DNA of 64,000 bases from Hordeum vulgare subsp. vulgare. Its lineage: Eukaryota; Streptophyta; Magnoliopsida; Poales; Poaceae. The notes under the pieces are model-generated. The model worked only from the letters and a program-made list of their open reading frames with translations. It was not told the DNA's origin and ran no database searches. Shown here one piece after another: positions 34,601 to 45,043 of the stretch. The first letter of the stretch is position 1. Each line of letters opens with the position of its first letter. The translations under genes and the position numbers were made by a program. The DNA is taken from NCBI RefSeq assembly GCF_904849725.1, contig NC_058518.1, positions 9,196,147 to 9,260,146 of the forward strand. Reading direction: 5' to 3'.

Positions 34601-34901
34601 GGCGAGGAACCACCATAACAGGCCGGATGTTTTGGTCATTACAGGTGATTCTGAAGAAACACCAGCTGCAGTTGAGAAGGAACCAGCACAAGAGTATCAC
34701 ATCCGACAGGAACCACATGCTGTCGAGGAAGAACCACCAGCAACATGCTCTACTGTGTCGGTACAGGTGGAGCCAGAGAGTAATGCTACAGCTCCCGTCA
34801 AATCAGGACCCGGGGTTAACTTTGCTAATGGAGCCGAGTCGGTGCCGCCTTCATGTCATGCGGCACAACTGCATAAGGTAGCCCCTTCAGCAAGATGCTA
34901 A
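31658..34901 (+). CDS. NLR-C: CC-NB-ARC-LRR receptor with in-frame TAG in the LRR
   Basis: Exon 1 31658-32496 and exon 2 from 32690, joined AG|G by a 193-bp GT-AG intron placed exactly as in NLR-A and NLR-B. It opens MVSPAGLVAEKAAA, with IRELTHDIEDCVE (EDVID position, about 80-92), P-loop GFGGSGKTT (about 213-221), kinase-2 YLIVVDDIK, RNBS-B GRIIVTTA, GLPLA and then AHGIMHAF where MHD is expected (Asp lost). LRRs follow. TAG at 34026-34028 ends the frame at 725 residues. The same frame resumes AIQKYIETPMGEDN and runs to TAA at 34901 (1,016 residues without the stop), with a Glu/Pro-rich tail. The TAG sits where relatives usually have Lys or Gln, so it looks like a nonsense mutation; no intron of workable length removes it. 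It faces NLR-B head-to-head. Confidence 0.87.
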
Positions 34902-35540
34902 CGAAGCGAGGGAATGTGCAGGACCCTGCGGCTGATGTAGAATTAATCACTGGAGAAGAAGAGCAGGATATCGATGAGGAAGCTTGAGTTTGTGTCACTT
35001 TGATGGGGTGTCTACATTCCTGAAGATTGACCCTTTTCTGCTTGCCCATTGTGATGTTTTAAGGCTACTTTCAGCCATCCATTTAAAACATTGTACTTCT
35101 TTCGAATATCTTTTTTGTGGTATGCTTGCGGTAGTTTCTCCTTCTTCTTCTTCTATGTTCAGAATATTATTTCCCTTCTTTAATTTTTCCAAATAATGGG
35201 ACCTATTGGTTAAATTTATGTGATGGCGTGTTGTGGTAACTTTAACCTAGACATGCGACAAACTATGCATGCTGACACCATATTGATCTGCAAACACAAA
35301 TATAGGAAGACAGCAAAGGCAAGGAAGTTGTTTGTTACTGACATGGCCTTGTTGTGGCCGATCGCAGTTTCTATCTCCTCTCCAGAGTGCCTTTCGTCGA
35401 GCAACTCGAGGGCGTCCAGGAAGCAGCCTCCATTTCTTGCACCCGGCCAGTCGTCGTCCTCCGCCGACGCTGTAGCATTACCCGGCACGAATCCGCAAAC
35501 CATGACGCCATGAAGGCTGCTTGAGAATCTACGTGAAAAA
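34902..35540. other. 3' flank of NLR-C, no gene seen
   Basis: It probably includes the NLR-C 3' UTR (AT-rich to about 35210). Short ORFs on both strands near 35216-35513 are antisense to one another and show no recognisable domain. Confidence 0.45.
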
Positions 35541-35790
35541 TTAGAATGATGAACTGGACAACCTTGCCGTCGCAGCCGTACGCCGTGAAGGTGGCGCCAG
35601 CTCTTCTGTGCTGCCAGTCACCACATCTGAAACGTGCGAGAGGGAAAAATGAACACAAAGTAGATTGCAGGAAGTCACCGCCGCCACTCCTACTCACATG
35701 GTCGTTTCGTCGAACACCTTATGTGCAGTGCCCGGAACATCACCACTGGGAGGAGAGCAGCGGAGGGGATGAAGCTTGTGCCTTGGATCC
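35541..35790 (-). pseudogene. Unidentified gene fragment, two possible exons
   Basis: On the minus strand, sequence encoding GDVPGTAHKVFDETT ends at a consensus donor (CCAT|gtgagt, about 35697). A pyrimidine-rich tract and ttcag acceptor (about 35632) then lead into CGDWQHRRAGATFTAYGCDGKVV. The two parts are in compatible phase. I do not recognise the family. The frame downstream is low quality, so a fragment is more likely than a gene. Confidence 0.3.
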
Positions 35791-35799
35791 ACTTGATGC

Positions 35800-36136
35800 C
35801 CACGACTAGCAAATCGGCGCTGCTTCGACGCTATGCACGGAATCCAACTGAAGCCGAAGACCTGATGATAGCGGCAGACGAAGCCGAGGGCGGCGGCAGG
35901 CACGAAGCCAAGGGCGGCCCCCTGTTGGACCCGAGGACGAGGGCGGCTGATGCTTCTAGGGATTGACACCGAATACGATGCATCTTGTATTAAGCTTGAG
36001 TATATATATTTACATATGAGAAAAAGGTAAGACGGATTATAAATCCTACGCTGCCAAATATACATGTATATCAAATATATTTTCAATAATCCCCTCAGTC
36101 GTAGCGGTAACGTTGCAAACAATAGGCACGTCCACT
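35800..36136 (-). repeat. Possible Copia-type LTR fragment
   Basis: The minus-strand sequence (TTACCGCTACGACTGAGG, then ATATATACTCAAGC, AATACAAGATGCATCG and GGTGTCAATCCC) has the look of the end of a Ty1/Copia LTR. No partner LTR, primer-binding site or coding region was found. Weak call. Confidence 0.3.
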
Positions 36137-36572
36137 AGTGGAAAACAGGCCTTTGGCCGGGACCCTTTAGTCCCCGCCTGCCTCTCGGCCGAGACTAAAG
36201 GTCGGGCCACGTCGCCCCAATTCTCAATGCCTCCCTCGAGGCTTTAGTCCCGGCCCGTAAGGAGCCTTTAGTCCCGGTTCGTGTCCCAAACCGGGATTAA
36301 AGGGCTACGCGGTGGGCAGTGATGGTGGCAACCGTTCGTATCCCCCTTTAGTCCCGGTTGGTGGCTCAACCCGGGACTAAAGGCCTAACACGTGGCATGC
36401 CGTAGTGGTGGCAACCGTTCGTATCCCCCTTTAGTCCCGGTTGGTGGCTCAACCCGGGACTAAAGGCCTAACACGTGGCATGCCGTAGTGGTGGCAACCG
36501 TTCGTATCCCCCTTTAGTCCCGGTTGGTGGCTCAACCCGGGACTAAAGGCCCAAACAGTTTGCATCCCGCGT
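36137..36572 (+). mobile_element. CACTA-type terminus with palindromic 83-bp tandem repeats
   Basis: It starts CACTAGTGGAAAACAGGCC at 36137, followed by many TTTAGTCCCGG / CCGGGACTAAAGG subterminal motifs. From about 36324 an 83-bp unit repeats three times. Each unit holds an imperfect palindrome (CCTTTAGTCCCGGTT ... AACCCGGGACTAAAGG) around a short GGTGGCTC loop. The matching right terminus was not found. The exonuclease-domain gene begins 117 bp after the last repeat, so it may have been captured by this element. Confidence 0.7.
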
Positions 36573-36688
36573 CGTTTCGGGCGATGAAAAGTACGAACCG
36601 AAGCAGAGTCGTCATTTCTCTGTTTCTTCTTCTCTCTCGCTCTCGCTCTCTGTTCTTCTCCTCTCTTCTTCCCTTCTCTTCTTCCACC

Positions 36689-38103
36689 ATGCCAACTCGC
36701 TTTGAAGAGGTGCTCGCACATGGCACGACCATGCTCGATGTCGTGTACACGAACGAGAGCAGGGAGATGCCGTTTTTTCTTGAACAGTTGAAGGAAGGAT
36801 GGCTTGACGCCGCAATGGATCATGAGAAGTTCTTGGGGCTTGATCTGGAGTACACGGCCGATCAACGCGGTGTTGCCGTCATCCAACTATGCTTCGCACA
36901 TCATGTCTTGATCTTCCAATGGGCGAGGTAAATTTTGAGGCTTTCTTTGATCCAAGATAATGGCATTGTAAGTTTATTTGTTTCAATCATAGTTGGTTCC
37001 CTTCAAATAGTTGTAGTGAAACAATTTTGATTAGTTGAAGGGGAACACAATCTAATTGGAATAGTGTGTCATAATCTGAAAGATCGTATTAGAATCAACT
37101 AGTGTTTAATATGTTCCATTGGAATCATAGTTGGTTCCCTTCAAATAGTTGTAGTGAAACAATTTTGATTAGTTGAAGGGGAACACAATCTGATTGGAAT
37201 AGTGTTCCATAATCTGAAAAAATCGTATTAGAATCAACTAGTGTTTAATATGTTCCATTGGAATCATAGTTGGTTCGCTTCAAATAGTTGTAGTGAAACA
37301 ATTTTGATTAGTTGAAGGGAACACAATCTGATTGGAATAGTGTTCCACAATCTGAAAAATCTGATTGGTTCAATATGTTCCATTGAAATCATAGTTGTAG
37401 TGATACAATTTTATGCGGTGTTCTTTGATCCAAGGTTATGAGAATTGCATATAGCTAGTGATCTCTCTATGTTCCATTGGATAGCAATATGATATGTCAT
37501 AGTCATGAAAATTGCATATAGCTAGTGATCTCTCTAGGTTCCATTGGATAGCTATAGTGATCTCTCTAGGTTCCATTGCATATGTTCTATTTGAATCCTA
37601 AAGATAATTTTCTCTTTAGTTGTAGTGAAACATGTTTCCTTATTGCAGCAGTATGTAACGTTTGTTCCATTTTAATTTGTTTCTGTTGCAGTAGTGACAA
37701 GCATTGTCCAGAACTCATGGACTTCCTTCGCAGCGGCATCACTTTTGCTACCGTTGACATAAGGAACGACAAGCTGAAGATGAGGCACAGCTTCGGTATT
37801 GAGATACCAACTAGTTGCCTCATTGATCTCCAAACGGTATTCAGGCTTCGACATGTCAGGACTTCGATGGCTCATATGGCAGTTGCCTTGATCGACGAGG
37901 AATATGGTGATATGAAGACCAGTTTCCCAAAGTCTCAGCACAAACTTTGGGAGAAGGCCCCACTTGATCGTATCAACATTGAGTATGCAGCAAAAGATGC
38001 ATACGTTTCATACGAGTTGTACCGCAAGATTCGAGTCGTCAACTATGGCCAGCGTCACCTCGAGGAAGGTGGACATTCTGATTCAGACGATTCAGACGAG
38101 TAG
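36689..38103 (+). CDS. WRN-like 3'-5' exonuclease-domain protein
   Basis: Exon 1 36689-36927 and exon 2 37692-38103, GT-AG intron of 764 bp, 216 residues, opening MPTRFEEVLAHG. The product is essentially one DEDDy RNase H-fold exonuclease domain. Exo I is LGLDLEY (Asp52, Glu54), Exo II has Asp106 in DIRNDKLKM, and Exo III is YAAKDAY (Tyr178, Asp182), so all four metal-binding acids are present. An acidic SDSDDSDE tail follows. The helicase of true WRN is absent, as in plant WRN-exonuclease-like proteins. The predicted activity is 3'-5' nucleic acid trimming; the substrate is unknown. The 5' leader is CT-rich. It lies between a CACTA end and a Mutator-like ORF, so it is probably a transposon-borne duplicate, though the frame is intact. 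The nuclear or cytosolic location cannot be read from the sequence. Confidence 0.8.
36982..37440 (+). repeat. 139-bp tandem repeat in the exonuclease-gene intron
   Basis: A unit beginning near ATAGTTGGTTCCCTTC occurs at 36989, 37127 and 37266 (spacing 138-139 bp), with a shorter fourth piece near 37388. Units differ by single bases and small indels. A shorter CTAGTGATCTCTCTA repeat follows at 37450-37570. Confidence 0.85.
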
Positions 38104-38750
38104 TGTTCTCAACGTCGAACACTTGTATATATATCTATGGTAGCTATTATTATGTACTGTTTGGACTAGTATCATGTACTGCTTGGACCAATTTAGCGCC
38201 TCCGGCAATCCCTCGACATGTTCGCTCATGTCAACAACCGCAGACCAATATCCCGTGTCATACACTTGTTGGCCACCTGTTGGTTCCGTTGGGCCGGCGT
38301 CGGGGGCTACAGTTATGGCCACTTGTTGGCCACCCCTTGGTTCCGATGGGCCGGCGTCGGGGGTTACAGTTATGGCCAACTCGGCCTCACCGGCACTGCT
38401 ACTGCACTCGGCGACATCACTGGCAGAAATGAACTCCACATAAACCATGGGTTGTCCATACATGGAGTTATTGGGATTGCTTGCAAAACCCATGTACGAC
38501 GCCCATGCTCTTTCACCAGTAACCCGTCGCAGAACCCAACGATTTCCTCCCTCAACCACGAAAGCCTCCAGGGTCATTTTTTTCCATTCATCGCTGAACC
38601 AAACACCGATCGGATGCACCTTCTAACTGTCGCGTACTCTACATTAACCATGTCTTTCACTACAACCGTAGTCATCCCGCACCTAGACACATCCACACCA
38701 GAAGGACCCACACGTACGATGTGCCCATAAAACACTAACAAATTTTCCAT
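38092..38750 (-). pseudogene. Mutator-like transposase N-terminal fragment, frameshifted
   Basis: ATG at 38750 opens MENLLVFYGHIVRVGPSGVD and runs 58 codons to TGA at 38574-38576. A seven-T run (38577-38583, A7 on this strand) sits at the break. The neighbouring frame continues MTLEAFVVEGGNRWVLRRV, SYMGFASNPNN and an Ala/Gly/Pro repeat region to 38092. The two parts read as one protein split by a one-base length change in the homopolymer. The MuDR-like assignment is from general appearance and is weak. The catalytic domain is absent. A matching promoter/leader seems to lie at 39750-40000. Confidence 0.4.
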
Positions 38751-39108
38751 AGTACCTAACGAGCAGCTATATTTACATCGTTAGTCCATTAAAAATCATA
38801 TTTTTATATTTACATTGTAATAACAACATCCATTACTTATCTTTTTTACATATAACAATTTAACAACATCCATTACATCTACGCATAATAATTTATATTG
38901 TATCATTTATCGTGACACTACATCTATAAAATAAATAGAAGATGAATTACAATATGTCATTCATACCTCTGGTTTAAATAAGGATATCGTTCCGAATATA
39001 ATATATCACCAGAATAATATCAGCGAATTCCACCTATTTTCATATAAACAAAAATATTACACACATAATTATTTCCGTGCTAGCAAAAGTCTAAAAATAC
39101 ATACTGCA

Positions 39109-39179
<71 letters not shown>

Positions 39180-39461
39180 AGTCATATTTCTACGGGGTTG
39201 ACAAATTATCAAATAAACAAATATATTACACACGCGTCTTGCATGTAATAATACTAATGGAGCTAACATATTATTACATGTTTTTTACAAAAATGCTAGT
39301 TACATAGGCATTTTTCCGGCTCCTTTCTAAATACCAGTTGCATGCAAACACGAATAAATCATCGGTAATATATGAACATAGTCGACCTATTATCACATGA
39401 ACACAAATATGAACAAAGTCTCATACCTTGATCTTCAACTTAGTAGTTCATATCGCATGAC
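38751..39461. repeat. AT-rich non-coding tract with (TA)n at 39112-39175
   Basis: Very AT-rich sequence without genes. It includes a perfect 64-bp TA dinucleotide run, a probable slippage and assembly trouble spot. Confidence 0.85.
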
Positions 39462-39781
39462 AAAATAGTTCCACAAAAGTGATAATACGCTCCCTAAGAC
39501 AAAAGAAAACACATACTTAGAAACTAATCAAACAAAATAAAAACATCATGCAAGCAAACACGACCAACACAAATGAAAAGCTCTTACCTTGATCTATCTT
39601 TTCTTCAACTACAACGTCTTCAAAATAGTTCCACAAAAGTGATAATACGCTCCCTAAGACAAAAGAAAACACATACTTAGAAACTAATCAAACAAAATAA
39701 ATACATCATGCATGCAAACACGACCAACAGATATGGAAAGCTCTTACCTTGATCTATCTTTTCTTCAACTACAACGTCTTC
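39462..39781 (-). repeat. 160-bp tandem duplication at the edge of the visible copy 2
   Basis: AAAATAGTTCCACAAAAG occurs at 39462 and again at 39622. Two 160-bp units follow each other with a few substitutions, and the third start (39782) diverges to CTAACTTT. Each unit carries the same candidate splice donor on the minus strand (CAAG|gtaaga). The window's first base falls inside the second unit's equivalent, so copy 1 probably had at least one unit further left. Confidence 0.85.
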
Positions 39782-40466
39782 AAAATCTAACTTTAAACCG
39801 TCCTAAATCGCCACTTAAACATTCATACGGAGTAGCTCTTGAGAGAAAGAGAAGAGAGTGAGAAAGAGAAAGAGAAGAGAGTGACACGGGAGGCAACGGC
39901 AGGAGAAGAGAGTGAGAGAGGAGGCAGCGACGCGGTTCGCTTATAAAGAAGAAGTTTCGCACTGTTTCGTCGGTGGGAGGGGGGAAAATTCCCACTGTTT
40001 CGTCGGTGGGAGCGCGAAATATCTGTCTTAGCCTGGGAATCAGCGCGCACGGAAATCAGCGCAATCAGCAACAGTGTCGGCCGGTCTGCCGCGCGGAAAC
40101 AGTGTCGGCCGCCTCCTCCCGAGGCGGCAGGGCCCGCCTGGCCGCCTGCTCCCGAGGCGGCAGGGCCCACCGCTCTGTCGCCGTTACGTTGCAGCCGGGC
40201 GGGAACGGGATCTGGCGTCGGCCGCCTGGCCTCGTGGCGGCAGCCCTGCCGGCCGCCTGCGCCCGTGGCGGCAGGCCCCAGCCGCCTCGTGGGGTGGCGG
40301 CAGGTGCCACGTGCCGCCTGGCGCGCCTGCCGCCACCCGGGGTCGGGGTCCTTTCCCTCCTTTCCATTCGCAGCTGGTCTCTTTTGGCAATCTCGTTCGA
40401 CAGGGGGTCCTTTTGGACAAAAATTCGCCACGCCTGCCCGTAACGGACAGCGTTGGGTGGGCCCTT
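39782..40466 (-). other. Copy 2 of the GC-rich transposon 5' region
   Basis: Identical to 66-750. The TATA-like box falls near 39937-39945, about 1.2 kb upstream (minus strand) of the Mutator-like ATG at 38750, which supports these being parts of one transcription unit. Confidence 0.45.
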
Positions 40467-40508
40467 AGTGACATCTTTAAAAAGACTTATATTTAGGAAC
40501 GAAGGGAG
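40467..40508 (-). mobile_element. Copy 2 of the Stowaway-type MITE end
   Basis: Same remnant as 751-792, with one G-to-A difference at 40502 inside the terminal repeat. Confidence 0.7.
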
Positions 40509-42289
40509 TAGTCCGTAGTAATAATATCGCCCAACAAACACATTCCAGATCCAAGAAAAAACCGCACCTTTTTCGTGGCAGCAATCTCTGCCGTGGACTT
40601 GTCCTTGTTGGGCTGAACCCCGGCTGCCCGCCCGTCGCTTACTGTGCACGTCGCGACAAACGGTACACTCCCACAAATTGCTGTGGACTTGTCCTTGTTG
40701 GGATATACCTTGGATAGTTGAAGAATTATCTGAAGTTGTTTATCTAACGACCAAAACAGTTGTTTAGCTATGTGAATTGTTTTTTTTCCACCTGATAATC
40801 CATAATTATGAGTTTGCCTAGCAAGTATTGCACATTTTCTCTTGAACATTCTCAAATTTGATAATCTTGTTACTTCTAAATTATTCAGAGTTGGCATATG
40901 CTGAAAGAAACACTTTGAGAAGAAGACAAATTACACTCTGGTTACTAACCGTGACATTTCGTTGGTAAGCCTTATGGAATCTTGTTCTAAGCACTAAGTT
41001 TACAAGAATATTTCGAGGTCCTCTGAGTTGCTTATTTACTTAGTTAACATAAGTTCTTTTTCTCCTGATTACTTTTCTGAAGGAAGAGATTTTGTTCTCG
41101 GTGATTGGGCATAGTGATTTTGATGCATCGCCTGATCTCATTCTCACAGAGGATATCAATGGGGTGAATGCCGGTAGGAGAAACTTGCACATTGTTCATT
41201 TTTACTTTATGTTTGTCCAAATCATTTGCCAAGCAAAGCAATGGCAATTTCTGTGATATATCACGCTCATTAACACTGAATATTTGTTCACCTGCTACTG
41301 TATCTTGAGAATACGCATATGATAGCTTAGGAGGTTTGTGATTAGTTGTGCCATTCACTTTTAGAAATAGAATTGAGAGATGAAACCCATCTTTCGCGAA
41401 TTAAAACTGAATGTGCAAGTTTTTATTGAAGCAACAACAAAGTTTAAGTTCTGATTTTGTAGATAAAAAATAATTGCCGACTGAAAAAATTTCCTCTCAG
41501 ATACAAGTGTATCTGGTGGTTGATTAAAATCATCATTATAATCCTGTGATTTTAGAGTAGTGTGATTTTGAAAAAAATACAATGCCAAAGTCGGCCGAAG
41601 CGATGTCATATGAAATCTGGCTTCCATGGTTTATACTAAAGGCGTCATTTTTCAGATGGTATATACAATTATACACAACTTAATTTATTCTAAAGAATCA
41701 TATTTCAAAGCTGCCTGAGCTCACCACTATCCTTGCTTCTACAAGCTAACCAACTTAATTTTATCTGTCTTTTGTTTAGATAGATGTTTCTGTCCTTAAT
41801 TATGTGGAAGGTCATGATGACTGCACCTACATCTGGTTCCACTTTCTTGACAAATTTGTGAAAAATGTTTTCAGGTACTCAACCTATTGATGCACATGGA
41901 CATGATGACTCTCCAGCGTTTATGGACCAACCAACCTGTAATCATGGACCTTATTGTCTTGTAGACCATTTGGTGTTTCGAGTGTTTTGGAGCTTGCACT
42001 TTGTGCATGTAGATACAAACTTGTGTGTTCTGGACCATCTGAAGTCTCTCGTAGTAACCAATAGTCCTTATCTTTTTGTGACTTGTGTGTTCTAGATGAT
42101 TGTTAACATGCTCAAAACTATGCTTCCTCTAGGTTAATTTGTTTGTCAACTTGCGTTCAACGTATGTGCATGTTTATAAACATATTTTCACTGTGGTGTA
42201 ATATGTGTTTATCTTGAACCTTCTTGTGGGTGTGAGGATAATAATTGAATATTTTTAGAGCTGGTAGTATAACATGTGGCGCAACATGA
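40509..42289. other. Copy 2 of the poorly coding region
   Basis: Same as 793-2573. No recognisable gene. Confidence 0.5.
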
Positions 42290-42553
42290 GCTATACTAAT
42301 GGCACACCTGGGAGGCATACTAATGGCGCATCTACTAATGGCGCGCCTGGGAGGCATACTAATGGCGCACCTGGGAGGCCTACTAATGGTGCACCTGGGA
42401 GGCATACTAATGGCGCACCATGAGCTATACTAATGGCGCACCTGTGGTGCGCCATTAGTAAAAAATCTAATGGTGTGATGCTAGTGGCGCACCTATAGTG
42501 CGCCATTAGTAGCCAAAATAGGTGCGCCATTAGCAGGCCTTTTCCTAGTAGTG
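42290..42553 (-). mobile_element. Copy 2 of the CACTA terminus
   Basis: Same as 2574-2837, ending in TAGTG on the plus strand at 42553. Base 42341 is G where copy 1 has A, so here the repeat unit has the consensus TAATGGCGC form. Confidence 0.8.
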
Positions 42554-43868
42554 GAAGCGGGGGCCGCCGGGGGCGGCCGTCCTGGTGGCGGTGCAGACTA
42601 GGCCGGCCGACCTGGCTGTCGGGAGCCACGGGGCAGGGCCGCCTGCTGCAGGGCCTGTGTGTGACGCTCAAATGCTCGGGCGTAATACGTGGCCGTCTGG
42701 AGGTCCTCCGGTCCGTGGAGCTCGACGTCCACGCGGATGTGGTCCGGTAGTCCGCCCACAAAGAGCTCGGCCCCTGACGAGCCGACACGCCGGGTGCGTG
42801 ACATGACAGAGCCTGGAAGCGGTCGGTGAACTCCTGCACCGTGGAGGTGAAGGGAAGGCGGCCTAGTTCTGCCAACCGGCTCCCCTGGATCAGGGGCCCA
42901 AAGCGGAGGAGGCAGAGCTCACGGAAACACTCCCAAGGGGCATGCCGCCCTCGTCCTGTTCCAGAGCGTAATACCACGTCTGTGCGGCACCTCGGAGATG
43001 ATACGAAGCGAGCCAGGTGCGCTCCGACGTGAGGGTCTGTTGGCCCGAAAAAACAGGTCACATTGGTTGAGCTAGTTGAGGGGTTCCTCGGTGCCTTTGT
43101 AGGTGGTGAAGTCAATCTTGGTGAAGTGCAGCGGTGTCTGAGTATGACCGTCGTGGCCGGCCGGTTCGACAGTGTGGAGCGTCGCCGGGGTGGAGGACGC
43201 GCGGGGCCCCCCGTGGAACTGCCCGTCGAGGCCGGTGTAGGGACCCGTGGGGCTGGAGGACCCGCCGTACTGCAGGATGGGCTCCAGCTGGTCGGATGCC
43301 ATCGTATAGACCGGCGCTGAAGACGACCTGGCCAACCAGGCCGGAAGTGGTGACGGCGACGGCGGGAACCAGACCTGGTTGATTGGGACTCCCACTGGCG
43401 CGGTTCTAGCCGGCCCAGATTGGATGGGCGGAGGCGCCTGCAGCTGCAGCGGCTCTTGCAGGGGCGCAACGGACGCGGCGACAGTCGAGAGGGTCGGCGA
43501 TGGCCACTGCGGCCAGGGCGGGTTGTAGGAGGGGCGGCTGCAGCTGCAACTCGTGCTGCAGCGGTCCAGCAAGCGCTGTGGAGGCCGGTGCCCACGGCGG
43601 TTGCCATGGCAGGAGTAGCGGCCCGATGGCCGCGACGGGTGGTGCGGCCGGCGTCGGCCCGTAGGGCCCGACCAAGTAGAGGCGGATGCCCTGGACCGCG
43701 GTAGCGAGATCGCGGAGAGCTCCGGTGACTTCCTCCGGTGTGAAGACTGTGAGAACCGGCCCGGCGGAGGTGACCGTCACTGGCAGAGAAGAGGTGCCGA
43801 CCATGGTGGCCGGCGGGCGGTGGTGGCGAGTGGTGGCGGAAGGCTTGGGTTGGGCGGCGGCGAAGACA
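42554..43868 (-). pseudogene. Copy 2 of the Gypsy gag remnant
   Basis: Same frameshifts and stops as 2838-4152, with the gag ATG at 43868. Identical in both copies, so the damage predates the duplication. Confidence 0.75.
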
Positions 43869-43895
43869 TGATCGCACCTAAGCTACCGGATGCCA

Positions 43896-44272
43896 AAATG
43901 GTAGGAGCTAGGGCTCTACCAGGTCTCTGCCTCAGATTATACGGATAGGAGGGGGTCGGAGGAGGCGAGGTCACCGCAGCCGGCGCGATGGCATCGTCTA
44001 AGCGCTGGGAGGAGGAGGCGGCGAGTAGAGGATGCGACCGCTAGGGTTCCGGCTCCTCTGGGGGCCGGACAATAGAATAGTCTTATTGCTTGATTCTAAA
44101 ATAATTGTTTACATCTGTTTACGTACTCTCAATAAGTTAGACTCTAAGATAACTAAGATAACTTGGACTCTAATATAACTTGAACTCTAAGATAGCTAAG
44201 ATAACTGGGCTAAGCCCGTAACTAACCCTGCCCTTTGAGCCTCGTCGTTGGTATGTAGCACCGGTCATAACA
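43896..44272 (-). repeat. Copy 2 of the Gypsy LTR and primer-binding site
   Basis: Same as 4180-4556. Confidence 0.5.
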
Positions 44273-45043
44273 CCAACTAACAAGCATGTTTACCAAATTA
44301 TTTTCGTATTTTTGAAAGTGTCATCGCAAAGCCACATGAAGCCTAAATCCGATGGTGCGGAAAGGACCTAAAATGACAAGGGATAAATATGTTTGTACAG
44401 AGAGTGGCAGAGCTACGAAGAAAAAGATGGACAACACAAAAACGTCAAATTCTGAACCAATATACTATGGAGTGAATTATATATTTATGCTACAAAGTGC
44501 ATTTATGTTCCTATACTAATCTGCATAAGCATATCTTTTCAAACCAATCTTGTCTGGGAGCAATGGTGCTACTGCATTTCTACATACACGCACCCTTTTT
44601 GTGACAGGATATATATACACCCACCCTTTTTCATTTGTATGTAACAGAAACATTTTGGTAGCATTTAGGCTTCATTTGGTTTTGCACTGGCCCTTTTCAA
44701 AATAATATTTGTTAGCTGGAATCGCTCTTTTCATTTGCTTGTAATGGAAACACATTGGCAGAACTAGTGGAGATTTTTTGTTTAACCCCGGGGTAATCAC
44801 CTTTCCATTACTTTCATAACCCAAATACACACAAGCCTGAATAAAGGTTTAGGGGGCTGGAAAGAGAAAGAGCAAGTTCAACGTATCCGGGGAACCCAGT
44901 GCAAGTTCAACGTATCCAAAAACGCGGACCTCCATGAGCCCGAGCAAGTAAATATTTTCTGAACTAACAAATCTCACAATGAGACATAGTCGTTTTCGAA
45001 TTAAGGAGCTCGGGTGAGCCCAGAATTTCAGTCATTACAAACA
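44273..45043. other. Copy 2 of the AT-rich intergenic stretch
   Basis: Same as 4557-5327. Nothing recognisable. Confidence 0.5.

Noticed and set aside
36137..42553. One CACTA element of 6.4 kb with ends at 36137 and 42553
   Set aside because: Orientation fits, but the terminal repeats differ after CACTA and the subterminal repeats are of different families (TTTAGTCCCGG vs TAATGGCGCACC), so these are two elements.
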